Assembly (NCBI GenBank): GCA_024196135.1
Contig: JAMQCK010000069.1
Coordinates: forward strand, 37,626-101,625
DNA from: Pleurotus ostreatus/Saccharomyces cerevisiae fusant
Lineage: Eukaryota > Opisthokonta
Length of the DNA: 64,000 bases
Direction of reading: 5' to 3'
Part shown: positions 13,487 to 25,633 of the stretch, piece after piece
Numbering within the stretch: position 1 is the stretch's first letter
How the letters are laid out: every line of letters starts with the position of its first letter
The notes under the pieces: model-generated
Database searches by the model: none
Told to the model about the DNA's origin: nothing
Seen by the model: only the letters and a program-made list of their open reading frames with translations
Program-made: the position numbers and the translations under genes

Positions 13487-15401
13487 CTAGAACTTGCCCC
13501 AGAACTTCTTCAGGACCATGAAGCGCACGAGGAGCATCATGGAGACCGCAGCCACGATCATGCTGCCTGTAAGGGTCGTTAGCATTCCGAGCTTGCCGCG
13601 AAGGAGGATATCCCGCGCAAGTTGCGTGAAGACATGCACCAGTCCCAAGAAGGCAAACTTACCTGCATAATACCCAACCGCCTCATACCCGCCCGTCTGG
13701 CCGTAGATAGCGCCGCTAATGGGCGGACCAGCGAGCGCGCCGCACGCGGCGAACGTCATCGCCATGCCGGTGCGGCGACCGATGTCCTCGACTTCGCCCA
13801 TCTCGTACAGCGGGATGAGGAAGTTGGAAACGTAGGCGCCGGATGGGACACTGGCGAAAGATGTAAGTACGATGTGGTATCGGGGGGAAGGCCGGCTCGA
13901 GGGAGCGCAATGGAATTGAATGACGTACCCATAAAGGACGGCGATGGCGATTAAGCTGCCCTGAGAGCGGGCGAAAGGCCACGCATAGGTCATCACCGCG
14001 CAGATGAGGGTGAGCGGTGCCATCACATTGATCGCGCCTGCATCCAATCGTCAGCCTCACAATGCTGCAAGATTCAATTGTGGCACCCACCATATTTATC
14101 CGTCAAGATACCCGCTCCCAAGCGACCGAGGGAGCTGCTCGCGTTGGCTATGGACACGAGATAGAAGGAGAAATCCTCAGAGACGCCGGCCTTGGTTGCA
14201 CTTACGTCGATGTAGGTGAGAACTGTCGCGTCAGTTACAGGAGAAAGAAAGCAACAAAGTAACAACCCACCTGTATACAGCCCCAAGAACGCGACGATAC
14301 CAGATAGGCAGTAAATTGTGAAGGGCAAATATTTGAAAGCCTTTGGGTTCACGAGGCCGCCGGCCACCTTTTTCGGCGGTAGGCGGCGCTGGAGGACAAG
14401 GTTCGGCACGGAGAGGGCGACGAGGATGATGAAGCCGAGGATGCGCATCGTCCAGGGGAAGCTGAAAGACGCGGTTTAGTGGCCCGAAAATACGAAAGAT
14501 GCATGAAGGACCGCACCCTACGCGCTTAATGAGGTTGCGTGCGGCGATGGGGAAGATCGTGCCGCCCATCGACGAGCCTATGGCGTTCATACCCAGGGCA
14601 AGGCCGCGTTTGCGCCTGAACCAGTGGCCAATGATGCCCATCATGGGTCCGAAGATGATGCCGCACGCGAACTGCAGAGAGCTGATTAATCTCCGGAAAG
14701 AGACAAGGAGCGAGGGGAATTACGCACCCCCGTGACTATGCCCTGGCAAAGGAGGAAATGCCAATACTTTGTGCATTCGGCGACGAGAAAGGTCGCGACG
14801 ACGAAGACGCATGTGGCGAGGAAGAGGGGGACCTTGAGGTAGCCGAGGTCGAAGAGGCGGCCGGTGACCAGGCCGGGAATGAAGACGAGGGCATATTGGA
14901 TGGAGCCGATCCACGCACTTTGGAAGGTCAGAGATAGAAAGATGACGGTAACGAGCACGACTCACATTGCCGAAGCGGACGTGTCGGGAAGGACGTTCTC
15001 CTCGTAATAGGACTGGAAGACCTGGGGGGTGGCGTCAGTCTCGATCGAGGCGTGTACACAGGGTAACACTCACACCCCACGAGTTGACATAGCCGAAGCT
15101 GTGCGGGCATATCAGCCAACAGATCTCTCTGCCAGTAGTGTGCACTCACGTCGAGAAGGTACCGCACATCGTCTGGAGTGGGAGGTCAGTATTGTTCCCC
15201 GCGATCGAGACATGGCGCACGTACCCCCGCCACCACCGTCCAAGCTCTGAGGCCGCCGTCAGGAAAGTCATCGTAGACTGCCTTTTCGTCCTTGATAGCC
15301 TCCTCGTCGCCGCCGATGGGAACCTCGTTAATGGTCGCGCCGTCGAGATCACGGTCCTGGATCTGCGACTCTTGGGGGATGGACTCTGCTGGCACAGACA
15401 T
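13487..15401 (-). CDS. MFS transporter, monocarboxylate-transporter-like
   Basis: Plasma-membrane permease of the fungal MCT-like branch of the major facilitator superfamily; the substrate is unknown, and fungal members often do not carry monocarboxylates. Start at 15401 (MSVPAESIPQESQ). The cytosolic N-tail ends in the branch hallmark DGGLRAWTVVAG (TM1). Later exons give SWIGSIQYALVFIPGLVTGRL, GHWFRRKRGLALGMNAIGSS (loop 4-5 region), FPWTMRILGFIIL, SLGRLGAGILTDKYG (second-half loop), SGAYVSNFLIPLY and GMAMTFAACGALAGPPISGA. The C-terminus is VRFMVLKKFWGKF at 13487. At least eight introns of ~50 nt interrupt it; exon borders near 15180-15000 were not all pinned down. No broken frame seen. Confidence 0.92.
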
Positions 15402-16550
15402 GATTGAGAGGCGTAAAAGATCGTCAAGAGAGCGTAGTTTCGTAGCCAATGTCGTGAGCCAGCGCCGCCCGTCGCGCGCCCTTATAAGCTAGCGCAGGAC
15501 GAAAAGAAGTTTGAGCGGGGAGCATGAGTCGCAGAGACTGTCCGGAATGATCGGACCGGCGTGATGTTGAGACGGAATCAAACTGTATCACCCACCTTCC
15601 CCCGCCCTTTGCCTTATAAATCGCTGACCAACACAGGCGCTTTGGGACGGACATCGACCTCGTTCAGTGCTTCTAGGAGATAAGGCTCTTCTTCGCCTCC
15701 AATGCCCAGCAGAAAATGGGATCGCTGTGGGCTACCTTGCGATGCAGACCGCGTTGTGACATCTTTAGAACTCGCTGGTGGAGTTGTAACGCTCGAGGGC
15801 CCGTCGTACGTCGGATTCCCCCGTCTTGTGAGCACACACAAATGGTGGCGAATGAATGCAAGTTCAGGTCAAAAAGTACCTTGACGGTTGGCCGAGGCGT
15901 ATCTGATTAGATTTCGTCCACGCGAGGTGACGCGTGAGCCGGGGCGACGCGGGCCGCGGACCTCCCCCGCCATTGTTCCAGCGACACAAAGGTCAGAAAA
16001 TCCTCGAAGCTGGCCGGAGCATCGAGCAACTGGTATGGAGAGTGATACATTGTCCAGCCGTACGCGGAAGTCACCTGAAACGTGAGCTCGGGCATGACTC
16101 GGGCGAAGACAAGAAGCCTCGAAGCGACATCATCTACATTTGAAGGTCTTCCAAGATAAGTATGTCAACACTGTAGCTATGGTACACGCCTGCTGGAAGT
16201 TCGCAGATATATAGGATAGATAGTCCGAGCTATAGAGCACGAGAATGATAGCTTGGTCCTTGAGACGGAACTGGGATGCGCTATGCAGATCGTATGCAAG
16301 ATGGGCCAGGGTATATACACCATCGTCTGTGTCTGCCACTCATGGGTTGCGGCTTTTGGGCACGGCTGAGTCTAGAGGGAGCCGGGCGCGACAAGGCGGA
16401 GATATCCTGTTCTAAAAGACCGGTCGCATGTGCCTACGCGCCGTGCTGGAGCAAGGCGGGCGGGACGGGCGACTTCCTACACGGCGTTCGACATGACAAG
16501 CGGGCGCAGGGAGCAGGGCGGGCGGGCTAGATGCCGCCTACCAGCTCGTG
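15402..16550. other. Mostly gene-free; possible small unplaced frame
   Basis: Promoter side of the MFS gene. A minus-strand frame (about 15907-16339) reads as ordered protein in two pieces: MADTDDGVYTLAHLAYDLHS, then later a segment with SFEDFLTFVSLEQW. It might be an unrecognised spliced gene or a relic. I could not join it convincingly and do not recognise it. Confidence 0.3.
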
Positions 16551-17327
16551 TCATGTCGACGTGCGGCGAGGAGCGGCGAGCAGCTTGGTCCCTTCCAAGC
16601 GCGGCGCTGCAGAATGTGGATGGGTGTCCGATGGGACGAGGGAGGGCGCAGTGGCGGCGCCTGCCCAGGGCGCCTCTTCCCCTGCGGCGCGCTCGATCGC
16701 GTCGGCGGATGGGACCGCGATGTCGCGTCCTAGGTGGTCGCGCGCGTACTCGTGCAGCTGCTGGACGAAGCCGAAGTTGGGGCGCGCGATCCGCCGGCGG
16801 GCGGCGATATGGCGGAGAGCATCCATAGGTGTGCGACCATGAGCCTTGACGAGGTACGCAGCGGCGACAGCCACAGAGCGCGAGACGCCTTCGGCGCAGT
16901 GCACGAGCACTATTGCGGGTGACGACGTCGATAGGGCTTCCTCGATGAAGCGCACCATCGAGGGTAGATGCGCGGCGAGCTCCGCAAAGGGCGAGTCCTC
17001 GATGCGGACCTGTTTGCGCTGTATACGCCGGCCGGCGGCGGTGGCGGGGACCGTGATGGGTTCAGGAAGTATGCTGAGGACATGCGTGATGCCTGCATTC
17101 GCCAGACAAGGCGCGCTCTCCGCGAAGGCGAGGTCGGAGATGAATAGGTTCGGCAGTATTTGCGACGCGCTTCCTGCGCATGGCCGCTTGCTCGTGGACG
17201 CGATCATGGGCGCCGGGGACATGAGGGACGGCGACAGTGGCCAGTCGGCGCGCTTAACAGAGTGGGACGATGGGGGCGGGAGGCAGAGCGCGCTCGGGGC
17301 CTGCTGGGACACGAGGCACTGAGCCAT
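16551..17327 (-). CDS. Dual-specificity protein phosphatase
   Basis: Removes phosphate from Tyr and Ser/Thr in proteins. Single exon of 258 residues from ATG at 17327. After a ~50-residue disordered N-terminus the domain runs from SQILPNLFISDLAFAES to about residue 205. The catalytic loop is VHCAEGVSRS with Cys144 and Arg150 (HCx5R), and the general acid is probably Asp111 in IEDSPFAEL. AYLVKAHG and ARPNFGFVQQLHEYA are usual for DSP proteins of this kind. The C-terminal ~45 residues are Ala/Pro-rich. No substrate-docking domain is visible, so the target cannot be named. The absence of introns is unusual in this window. Confidence 0.93.
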   Translation of the reverse strand: MAQCLVSQQAPSALCLPPPSSHSVKRADWPLSPSLMSPAPMIASTSKRPCAGSASQILPNLFISDLAFAESAPCLANAGITHVLSILPEPITVPATAAGRRIQRKQVRIEDSPFAELAAHLPSMVRFIEEALSTSSPAIVLVHCAEGVSRSVAVAAAYLVKAHGRTPMDALRHIAARRRIARPNFGFVQQLHEYARDHLGRDIAVPSADAIERAAGEEAPWAGAATAPSLVPSDTHPHSAAPRLEGTKLLAAPRRTST

Positions 17328-19632
17328 GTTTCAGCGGACGGAAGGCGGGACACGCACCATCGCAGGGACCTCTACACACATCGAGATGGACACGCGCGGG
17401 GGAAACGTCGTGGGGGGGCGAAGACAGGAAGCGATGAGCAGAATCCGGGGCGCACACGGGCAGCTCCACTGGCGATGGGGTGGCGGGAGCGCGGACGGGT
17501 GAGGTAATATATATGCTGGCACGCGGGCGGGGCGGGGCGGGTGGGGTTGCAGGCTGCCGCGTCAGAGAGGACGTTTGGGTTTTGTACCCGCTCGTCCCCC
17601 TCGAGCTCCGTGCCCGGCAGTGTGCGTCGCAGCAGCTCTCCTCCGGCGTCCGCGTCAGGCCCTGGCTGGGCCGTCAAATTCCCGCTTCACCCGTGTCACA
17701 GGCCGCCATCAGCATGCTGTGCCCGCCAACAGCCACTCATGTTGCTTTTCCCGTCCTTGTTCTCGCGCTTCATTGGCTGTCCGGTTGCTCCTTGCGACGC
17801 GAAACAATGGACGATGACAACATCCTCGGAGCGGGGCACGAGGAGAAGGGTGATGCGTGACTACTCTTTCTTTAAATTGTCACGGACTTGGACCTTGCCT
17901 CCTCTCCACCGTTGTCCGCGTCAGAGCGGTTTGTTTGGAGTTTCGCACATCTCCCCCGTTGTCGCCTGGCGCGTCGGGGGACAAGAGATGCCGCCTCAAT
18001 CCACTCGAAGGTTCGGGGACAACAGAGAAAGTACGCCCGACGTCACATCTTCACGATGGCGCCAAGTCGGCAAATGCGCATCCCGAACCGGTCAATGCAG
18101 TGACCGTGAAGAAGTTCAACTTGGGATTCCCCGACATCGACGACCCAGCACTGCAGCGCAGCCCTCATACAGCCCAGGCTTTCTGGATCAGTAGTAGGCT
18201 GTGAGCACAGTCGGTTTCGGATGCCTGTACCAAGGAAGCCCGCGAGGACTCTGCCGTTCACACTCGTCATCTCATTTCAGGTCGTCTCTGAGTATATTCG
18301 CTATTCCCTTCCTCGGTGCTCTATCTCCTTCTTACGCTTACGTACCCTCCCCTTCTCTCCATGAGCCTAAATCCTCTCAGTTTCGTCTCATCGTCGTGCG
18401 CTAACGCGCGTCCTCGCTGCAGATGTCGTCAGGATCTCGCATTGCGGTCGACTTCCCACTCGTCCTCACATCCCCGCCTTTCCCAAGCAGCATATCAGCA
18501 ACCTGTAGCCTCTTCCTATTCAACGCAATAAACATCACGTTGATCCCATCTAATCCTGCTGCGACATGATGCTCGCAGATCCTGCCAACTCCGGTACGTT
18601 CCCCACGCTATCCTCAAGCAGTGCTCCTGGAAAAAGCCTCAGGATGAACGCGTCGTCGGTGGTATCGCTGTACAGAACATGCCGTCGAGATCGTGTCCGC
18701 CATCCGGCTCGAGAAGAAACGCCGCCGGACGTCGGACACGTCCGTGGCCCTGTGCCCGCGGCTCCTTCCACCACGCGCCGACGCCGCTCATTGACTCCCG
18801 GACACATCTCGCCACCTATCAGTAACGACGTCAACCGTTAGATCGTGCAGATCTCCCGTTTAACCAGCCACAGCTACGCCCCTGGACTGCGCTGCGTCAT
18901 CCGCTTCGAAAGACAATCACCCTCATACGGTCCCGACAAGCACGACGCGACCACGATGCGCCGCGACACTCACCCCCTCAGCCGGCGTTCACGGTCCTCT
19001 ACCAGCGTTCACGCCCCTCTACTGCTTCAGTCCTTCATGAACGCCCCCCGACTACAGCTACTGTCGAGACTCGACAGCTCTCCGGCGCTAGCTTATCACG
19101 CTTGCAGATCCAGATCGTCTGCTGGAAGATTCCCTGCCACCCTTGGCGGCGCAGTCTAATCGACGCGTGGCGAAGTCGAGTTTGAGGCGACGGCCGTCAG
19201 CCCGCTTGATGGGCTCCTCGGACTCGTCTCGCAATATACCTGAGGTCCATTTAATTGTGCGGTCGGCCAGTCTGCCGCTTTGGCGCGAGGTCGTCTTCCT
19301 CATGACTTTCTTTGGCCCGCGATCTGATCCTCGCTTAAGAGCGATATCTTTCAGTGTGTTCAAGTCCACTCCAGGTAGCATGACGTATCAGCATCTGCTT
19401 ACTCAATAGCGACATATTTCTATACTACAGGTCGCTCGTTGTGGGTAGGGGGAGCCCCAGGAAGATTATCTGCACGACCTGGGCGCCAACGTCGCCGGAG
19501 TTGAACTCTCGGGACCGAAGCACGCGGATAGCATGCATGCGCCTGATGCAATCAATTCCCTTGTTGTCTCCTTGGTCCAAGCGTGTCGGATACTGCTCTG
19601 CCTCTTCCCTTTCGTTTGCCTGGCTACTTCGG
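17328..19632. other. Region without a supportable gene
   Basis: About 2.3 kb with only short open frames. A plus-strand frame from 17857 ends in VKKFNLGFPDIDDPALQ and another near 18421 begins MSSGSRIAVDFPL; neither has a recognisable domain or a clear splice partner. They could be relics. The last ~60 bases before 19633 carry the GGTCCAAGCG element found upstream of other family A genes. Confidence 0.45.
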
Positions 19633-20936
19633 ATGGAGAAGCCTTGGCTAAAGTGCCCAATGTCTGATGAAACTGAGCGGCTTAGTCGCGCTAAACTCAT
19701 CTCGGATTCAGTGGTGGACGAAGAGGATCTCAAGGTTCTACCCCTCTCTGAGGTCTTTGTATGGACTCTGACAGAGGGAACGTAGGTTGCCAGGATAGAA
19801 TGGGTATGGGGCTTGAATCGAGGAGGTCTTCTTTACTATCTTGCACAGCCCCACAACTGCATATTCTGTACGTTGTCTACTGGGTGAGTACCACTTGATA
19901 GACACTAACCTTGCTCAGTTCGCAAAGATATTGCGCACATGTATGCCCGATTTGAGTTCGCACTTGCGCCTACATTCGACACATACATTGAGATAATGCA
20001 ATTCCTTGAGCATGCCGGTATCAAGGACCGCAAAGAAAAGGATAAATCTCCGCGTCGCCCGCTAACTGCAGTAAGCACAAGCCCCTTGTTTCCCTCAATT
20101 ACTAACGCGATCTATCATAGCTTTCACCAACGGGGCGCTTACACCGCTATATCTTCCTACCGTTTACCGACGCCGCCCGCAAGCTACAGTCCGAACTTAA
20201 CTTGCAGCCGCAAACCGATGCTGGGATAGATCCCCCGAGCCCAGATCTGGCCCCATGTCGTGAAGGCTGCCAGCCGCTTCCGGTCGTCGAGTGCTACGCT
20301 CACCCGTACTCTGTGAGCACCTGCGCCGAGCGCGCCTTCAAGCATCACACCACGGGCGCGCACATAACGGCGGATTACTCTGTCTTGGCCCGCAAAATCG
20401 TCCGCCTATGGTCAGACGAGGGAATCCAGCCCCCGGCGTGGTTCGTTGATACTCCTGGGATGGACGAGGACGACCAGACATTGACGAGCTCCGAGGGCGT
20501 CGGCTACGAGATGAGCGTCCTCTCGCAGGTCGAAGGATTACAGGCCGAGGGTGCCGTGGCGCCGCAGCCCACGCGCAAGCGAATCGTCTTCGACGACGAC
20601 GAGGCCTTCCGGGCTAACGTCTCCGACTGGGCGAAGAAAGTGGACCCCAAGTCGAAGCCTCGTAAGCAGCCCCCGATACCTCGTTCCGAAATCCCGCTGC
20701 GCCGTTCCGTACGCATCTACAATCTCGCCCACCCATACAGGAAGCCACCTCCTGTTTACCGACCGGACTCACCTGTGCGCCAAGCACCGTGGCCAACCGA
20801 AGAGGCTCGAGACCCAGTTAGTCACCCGCCTGCATGGACGAAGCGTAATGGCCGATTTCCGACGCGGAAGTTTTCGAGCAACGACTGGGCGTACTTCTGT
20901 CGTGGCGTCGCTCTTGCGGCTCCTGGAGAGTCCTAG
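19633..20936 (+). CDS. Family A protein A3 (degenerate HNH-like)
   Basis: Unknown function. Start at 19633 (MEKPWLKCPMSDETERL); the usual CPxSG is here CPMSD, the only copy with Asp in the Gly position. Exon 2 is VARIEWVWGLNRGGLLYYL to PHNCIF. Exon 3 begins FRKDIAHMYARFEFALAPT and ends RRPLTA. The last exon starts LSPTGRLHRYIFLPFTDAA. The core is N-x8-A. The VVECYAHPYSVST block, the RRSVRIYNLAHPYRKPP basic block and the signature FPTRKFSSNDWAYF are intact. Tandem with A4, which follows after 450 bp. No broken frame. Confidence 0.8.
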
Positions 20937-21385
20937 CACGTGGCTCCGCGATTGCCCTTCTCTCGATTCGCTCTTCCGCCTACCATGCGACGCACGCCTG
21001 CTCAGCGACATTCGATCTCTACGACAACGTCAGCGGTCACGACAAGGGGTGACAGTCCGTATCGTGATGGCAGTTTTTCAGGGCGGGCTCCTTCCAGCAC
21101 CCGCGACTCGGCGATGCGGGCAGCGGGGCGCTCGCAATGCGCAGTGGTCTGTACACGCGCGGATCACTGTGGGCACAGTGCATAGCTTTGTTGCGCGGTC
21201 AAAGACCAGCGCCACAAATATGCAGGCGCGGTCGTGACACCGCTCACCGGCGATACTCTTGTTCAGTCCCAATTAGGCAGTCTTTGTCGGATCTATCCGA
21301 GCATGAGCTGAGTTCTCACGTCGAGCTGGTCCAAGCAGAGCCTAGCGTCCCCTCCACTTCTTTCTCAACCTCTGCATTGCTCTTC

Positions 21386-22685
21386 ATGTCCTATAGCCCT
21401 TGGCACAGATGTCCTCTCTCTGGCGCAGTGGAAAACCTCGCGAGAATTCAACTCATTCCAGACTCAGTTGTCGACGAAGATGAAACCAAGGTAGATATTC
21501 CTCATTCTGAATCTCGCTTTGATAGTAATGAAAGTATCACAGGTAGCATGTATGGAATGGTACTGGGGCCTGAAGCGAGGCGGATTGCTGTACTATCTCG
21601 CCGAGCCACATAATTATATCTACCGTGAGCGCAATCATTGCATACGGTCAACTACTGCTAAGTTGGCCCTCCAGTTCGCCCCGATATCGCTGAATTATAT
21701 GCGCGTTTCGAATTCCTCCTTGCGCCCACTTTCAAGACGCACTTGGATATCATAGAATTTCGCAGATACGCCGGTGTCGTGAAGCGCCCAGAGGGAGATA
21801 TGACCCCCCGCCGCCCGTTGACAGCGGTACGCATGAATGAGGCCGTCTCTCATCCTATCACTTACTCTTGCCTGACAGCTTTCACCCAAAGGCCGTCTCT
21901 ACAGATATGTGTTTGTCCCCTTCACTGACGCGGCGCGCAAGCTGCAGGAGAAACTGCATTTGCCACTTCAAACAGAAGAGGATCTGGCGTACGGGATTCA
22001 TCCTGTGTCGCGGACTCCGTGGCTCGAAGGCTGTGATGCATTTCCGGTCGTAGAATGCTACGCACATCCATACTCCGTCAGCACTCTGGCAGAACAAATC
22101 TACGCGTATCATAAACCCGGTACGCGTATCACGGCGGAGTATTCCCTCACTACTCTCGACATCGTCCGGCAATGGTCTCAGGATGGGATACAGCCTCTAG
22201 AATGGTTCGTCGAAGCTCCTGGTATGGACGAGGACGACCAAACGCTGGCTGGATCCCAAGCCGATGGCTACGATATCAGCATCCCCACACAATCGGACGC
22301 CATCCCAACACCTGATACCACCCGAAAGCGCAAGATACGAGACGAGGAGGATGAGTTCACCGTCCGCGTCGCCAAATGGGCTCGAGGCGTGGATCCGAAG
22401 TCGAGGCCACTCGAGCAGCCTCCAAGGCTACCTTCCCCAATCCCCGTCCGTCGTTCCGAGCGTCTACTAAAACGCGCCTACCCGGATGGAAACCCACCTC
22501 CCGTCTACAGACCGAAGTCTCCCGTGCGCAAGGCGCCATGGCCGACAGCTTTCGGTCAGGATCCCGTCGGCCACCCTCCGGCGTGGACGAGGCGTAATGG
22601 TCGATTTCCGACGCGAAGGTTTTCAAGCAATGACTGGGCTTACTTCTGTTGTGGCGTAGCCCTCGCGGCACCCCGGAAGTCCTAG
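21386..22685 (+). CDS. Family A protein A4 (degenerate HNH-like)
   Basis: Unknown function. Start at 21386 (MSYSPWHRCPLSGAVENL). Exon 2 is VACMEWYWGLKRGGLLYYL to PHNYIY. Exon 3 runs from RPDIAELYARFEFLLAPT to RRPLTA. The last exon starts LSPKGRLYRYVFVPFTDAA. The core PHNYIYLRPDIA has Ala at the His position. Later blocks: VVECYAHPYSVST, WFVEAPGMDEDDQTL, RRSERLLKRAYPDGNPPP and FPTRRFSSNDWAYF. Closest to A3 by shared blocks (DEDDQTL, GVDPKS), so a tandem duplication is likely. Confidence 0.82.
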
Positions 22686-23719
22686 CATGCGCTGCTTCAA
22701 CCGACTGTCAAAGCGTCTACTTCGACTCTCCTCGATTGGCTAGCTGCTGTCAGGAATACACCACGTATCGCTCACCACGCGGAGCCTGGTGTTCATCGAT
22801 ATACCAACTCGCCGTCGCCCTCCAGCGTCAGTCGCGTCAATTGCCTAGAATTGCGACTCCCGCCGAGATCAATGATGAGCGTCGAGTCGCGTCAGAGCGC
22901 GGGAGAGACCCTCTTGTCATGCTCTGACGTTCTCCGCTCCTCAGGAATAGGTTTCGTCGCTTCTCGCATCGGCGTGGCGACATCTTCACCACCACAGAAC
23001 GCCGCTTGCTGTCGACCCTCGCTTAGGCGTCACCGAGAATTAGTCCTCTGTGTTTAGCGGTCGCCTTTCATCACTAGCTTAGTCATCGCTAGCATCGACA
23101 ATGGCACGGCCCGCCCAAGCTGCGCGCGACCACCTTGGCTGCACCACAGCACGGCTCTCCAGACCGAGCGATTGCGCCGACGCATTCAATCGCTCTGCTG
23201 AAGAAACCAACGGTCGCGCCTCCATACGGATGCTCTGGGGCAGCTGTCCAGGATCCTGCGGATCACCAACAACTCGACTGGCCCCCATATGATCCCCCTT
23301 GTCTTGTAGTACCGCTATAAGAATATCTCTTATTTAGCCCAAATTCGGTTACACACGCGTCAGGGCCGAATTTTCCACTTTGAAGTGGTCCGAGCTGCGC
23401 CAAGGGACCATGGTCTCCCGTACGCACCGCTTCACCTCATCGCACGACGCGTTCGATCGCTGGCCTTCGCGCCAGCATACGCACAATTCTTGTGTTGCAA
23501 AAACAAGTATTCCTTGCATCAACTCATTCACGCGGCTTGTCTGAGTACAACATGTTCTTACATTTGGCATAGCTTAGAGTATAATCGTTAACGGGAAGCT
23601 CCTGGAGAGGGAGCGGTCATCCAGAAGGAGCGTGGGCGACAGTGTCGTCGAAGAAGACGAGAGCGGGGTGAGTGTTCATCGAGATGACGCCCGCGTCACC
23701 GAGGGTGCATGTCGAGTGC
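22686..23719. other. Intergenic stretch between A4 and B2 (tail to tail)
   Basis: About 1 kb between two convergent genes. Short open frames only; no repeat or relic recognised. Confidence 0.5.
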
Positions 23720-25299
23720 CTAGCCAGTCTTCCTCTTCTTCGTCTTGCGGTCGGCGCCTGCGGGGACCTCTGACGTAGCAGCGCGCTTGGCAAGCGCGAT
23801 GGGGGCGGCAGGCGAGGCATCCGTCATCCTCGAGCGAAGATCGTATCGAGAGAGAGGGGCAGCGGCAGAATTGGCATCGGATTGCCTCCGCGAGCGAAGT
23901 TCGTACCGGAACGAGAATGCAGCGCCAGGCGCAGTGGGCGCGGTGTCTTCGAACGCCGGCTCTGTGTGAGCACTCCGACGCTTAGTCGAGGCAAGGCGCT
24001 TCGGCTTGCGTGTGGGAGCAGTTTCGACCTTCTTCTTGGAGGCCAGCCGGCGAGAGCGAGACGTAGAACCCTTGAAGACGTGATCGCCGAGTTCCCTTTC
24101 GAGCCGAGCGATAGCATCCGGTGTCTCCGCCTCGAAGAGATGGGAGAGCGAAGCATATAGCCTGATGTAAAGTCGTTCTTCGGCGTCGGATAGGGTACCA
24201 GGGACCTTCTTGGTGTGGCGCACATGGAGCTTGAGGGTCGCGTTCCAAAGATGGAAGGCTGGCTTGGTGTGGCTGACAACGATGCGAGGGGCATCGCGGG
24301 GGAGCCAGAGATCATGTGGTATATATCCAGGGGGAAATTTGGGGCGTTCTCGACAGCTGTTGGGAATGTCGTCTGGTGTGATGACTCGCGCCTTCGTTTC
24401 GGACTCGTCGTCCGTCTCGCCGGGTTGAGGAAAGTCCACAAAATCCCCGTTTTCGGGGTCTTCGGCCTCTTCGGTGGCTTCAAATGTCGACGGGAGCAGG
24501 GTGTCAAGGTGTTCATAAGTCCGCTGCAGAGGACCCCAGCATGGCATCTGCATGGGTTGGCAGCAGCTGAGGTGGTGGACGGCGTATGTGAACTTGCGGG
24601 CGGGGAACATCTAGCGTAGGTAGGTCAGTAAAGACGCCCGAAAGGTAGACGATACAACGACGTACGTCAAGGTAGCTCTGTTTCGTGCCCTTCGCATTCT
24701 CCATGATTGTCAGGCATTCTTCCAGCTCGACAGGAAGCAGAAAGAAGTTGCCATCGCCCAGGCGCTCTTCGTCGTCAGACGAACCATCGAAATACTTGTG
24801 AGATAGGCAGTTCACTGCGACAATAAGCTACTGCACATCAAGCATGCATCGGTATCAGTACTCACTGAGATCACAATTGCCAGTGCAGTCCAAAAATAAG
24901 ACCCGCTCTTCAACACCGTTAATGGTGACGATTTTCCCAATGGCTTCTTGCAATAGTATGAACTACGCAAACGTCAGTATGCGTTGATAGTGAAGACCTG
25001 AGACTCCGGCGCACCAGTCTTTTATTAGTTCGCTCCAGAGATCTTGGCACAATGTGGATGAGGTGAAGCACAGTGGGGTCGACAAATCCCCACAAGACAC
25101 AGGACACAGAACCTATGAGCGCGATGACCTTCTTCTTGCCCGCCTTCCATCGATGAACGGAAGTTCGACGTGTGGGTGTCGACCTGAGTAGATCTCTCAA
25201 GAATTGGGCGCCATCGAACTCGGGGGTGCTCTGTCGAGGGGCGTCGGCGAACCGGACGGTGGCCTGAACTACCGCATTCGAGGGACCGACGTCCGACAT
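23720..25299 (-). CDS. Family B protein B2: HNH-like core
   Basis: Probable HNH-type nuclease-related protein; activity is inference. Exons 25015-25299, 24866-24962, 24666-24814 and 23720-24610 sum to 1422 nt and encode 473 residues, all phases fitting. Start MSDVGPSNAVVQATVRF. The core has ALIGSVSCVLWG, then H82 in LIHIVPRSL, then N124-x8-H133 in GNCDLMNCLSHKYFDG, and GNFFLLP after it. The second half keeps a helical segment (HLWNATLKLHVRHTKKVP) and a basic end with YELRSRRQ, YDLRSRM and KTKKRKTG, the last resembling a nuclear localisation signal. Lacks the acidic tail of B1. Head to head with A5 across 335 bp. Confidence 0.85.
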
Positions 25300-25633
25300 A
25301 TTGTAGGAGGATGGGTGACGGGCGTCTGGAGGAAGACCGAGCAACCATCGTTGCGCTCCTTTTATTTAAATACTCAGCGCCGACCATTGTGTCGGTCATG
25401 TTTTTGTCGAACGTGCAAGTCATTTCCCCATTGGGTTTGATCTGCGTTCATCATAGGGAAAGGACAAAGCAGGATGAATGGTCTGGCCCGTAGCCTTGTT
25501 TGCCACGGAGATGGCGGTCGAAGACAAGTCCGAAGTCCACATGTCACGCGCGGCGTCCGATTCTGTGACGGTGGCGTGACCGAACAACGCGTCGATCAGA
25601 CTCGGAGCGCCCTTGTTTCCTTCTCGAACCGCC

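Noticed and set aside
15907..16339. Two-piece minus-strand frame as a real gene
   Set aside because: Reads protein-like in places but the pieces need an unsupported splice and I recognise no domain; noted only in the region entry.
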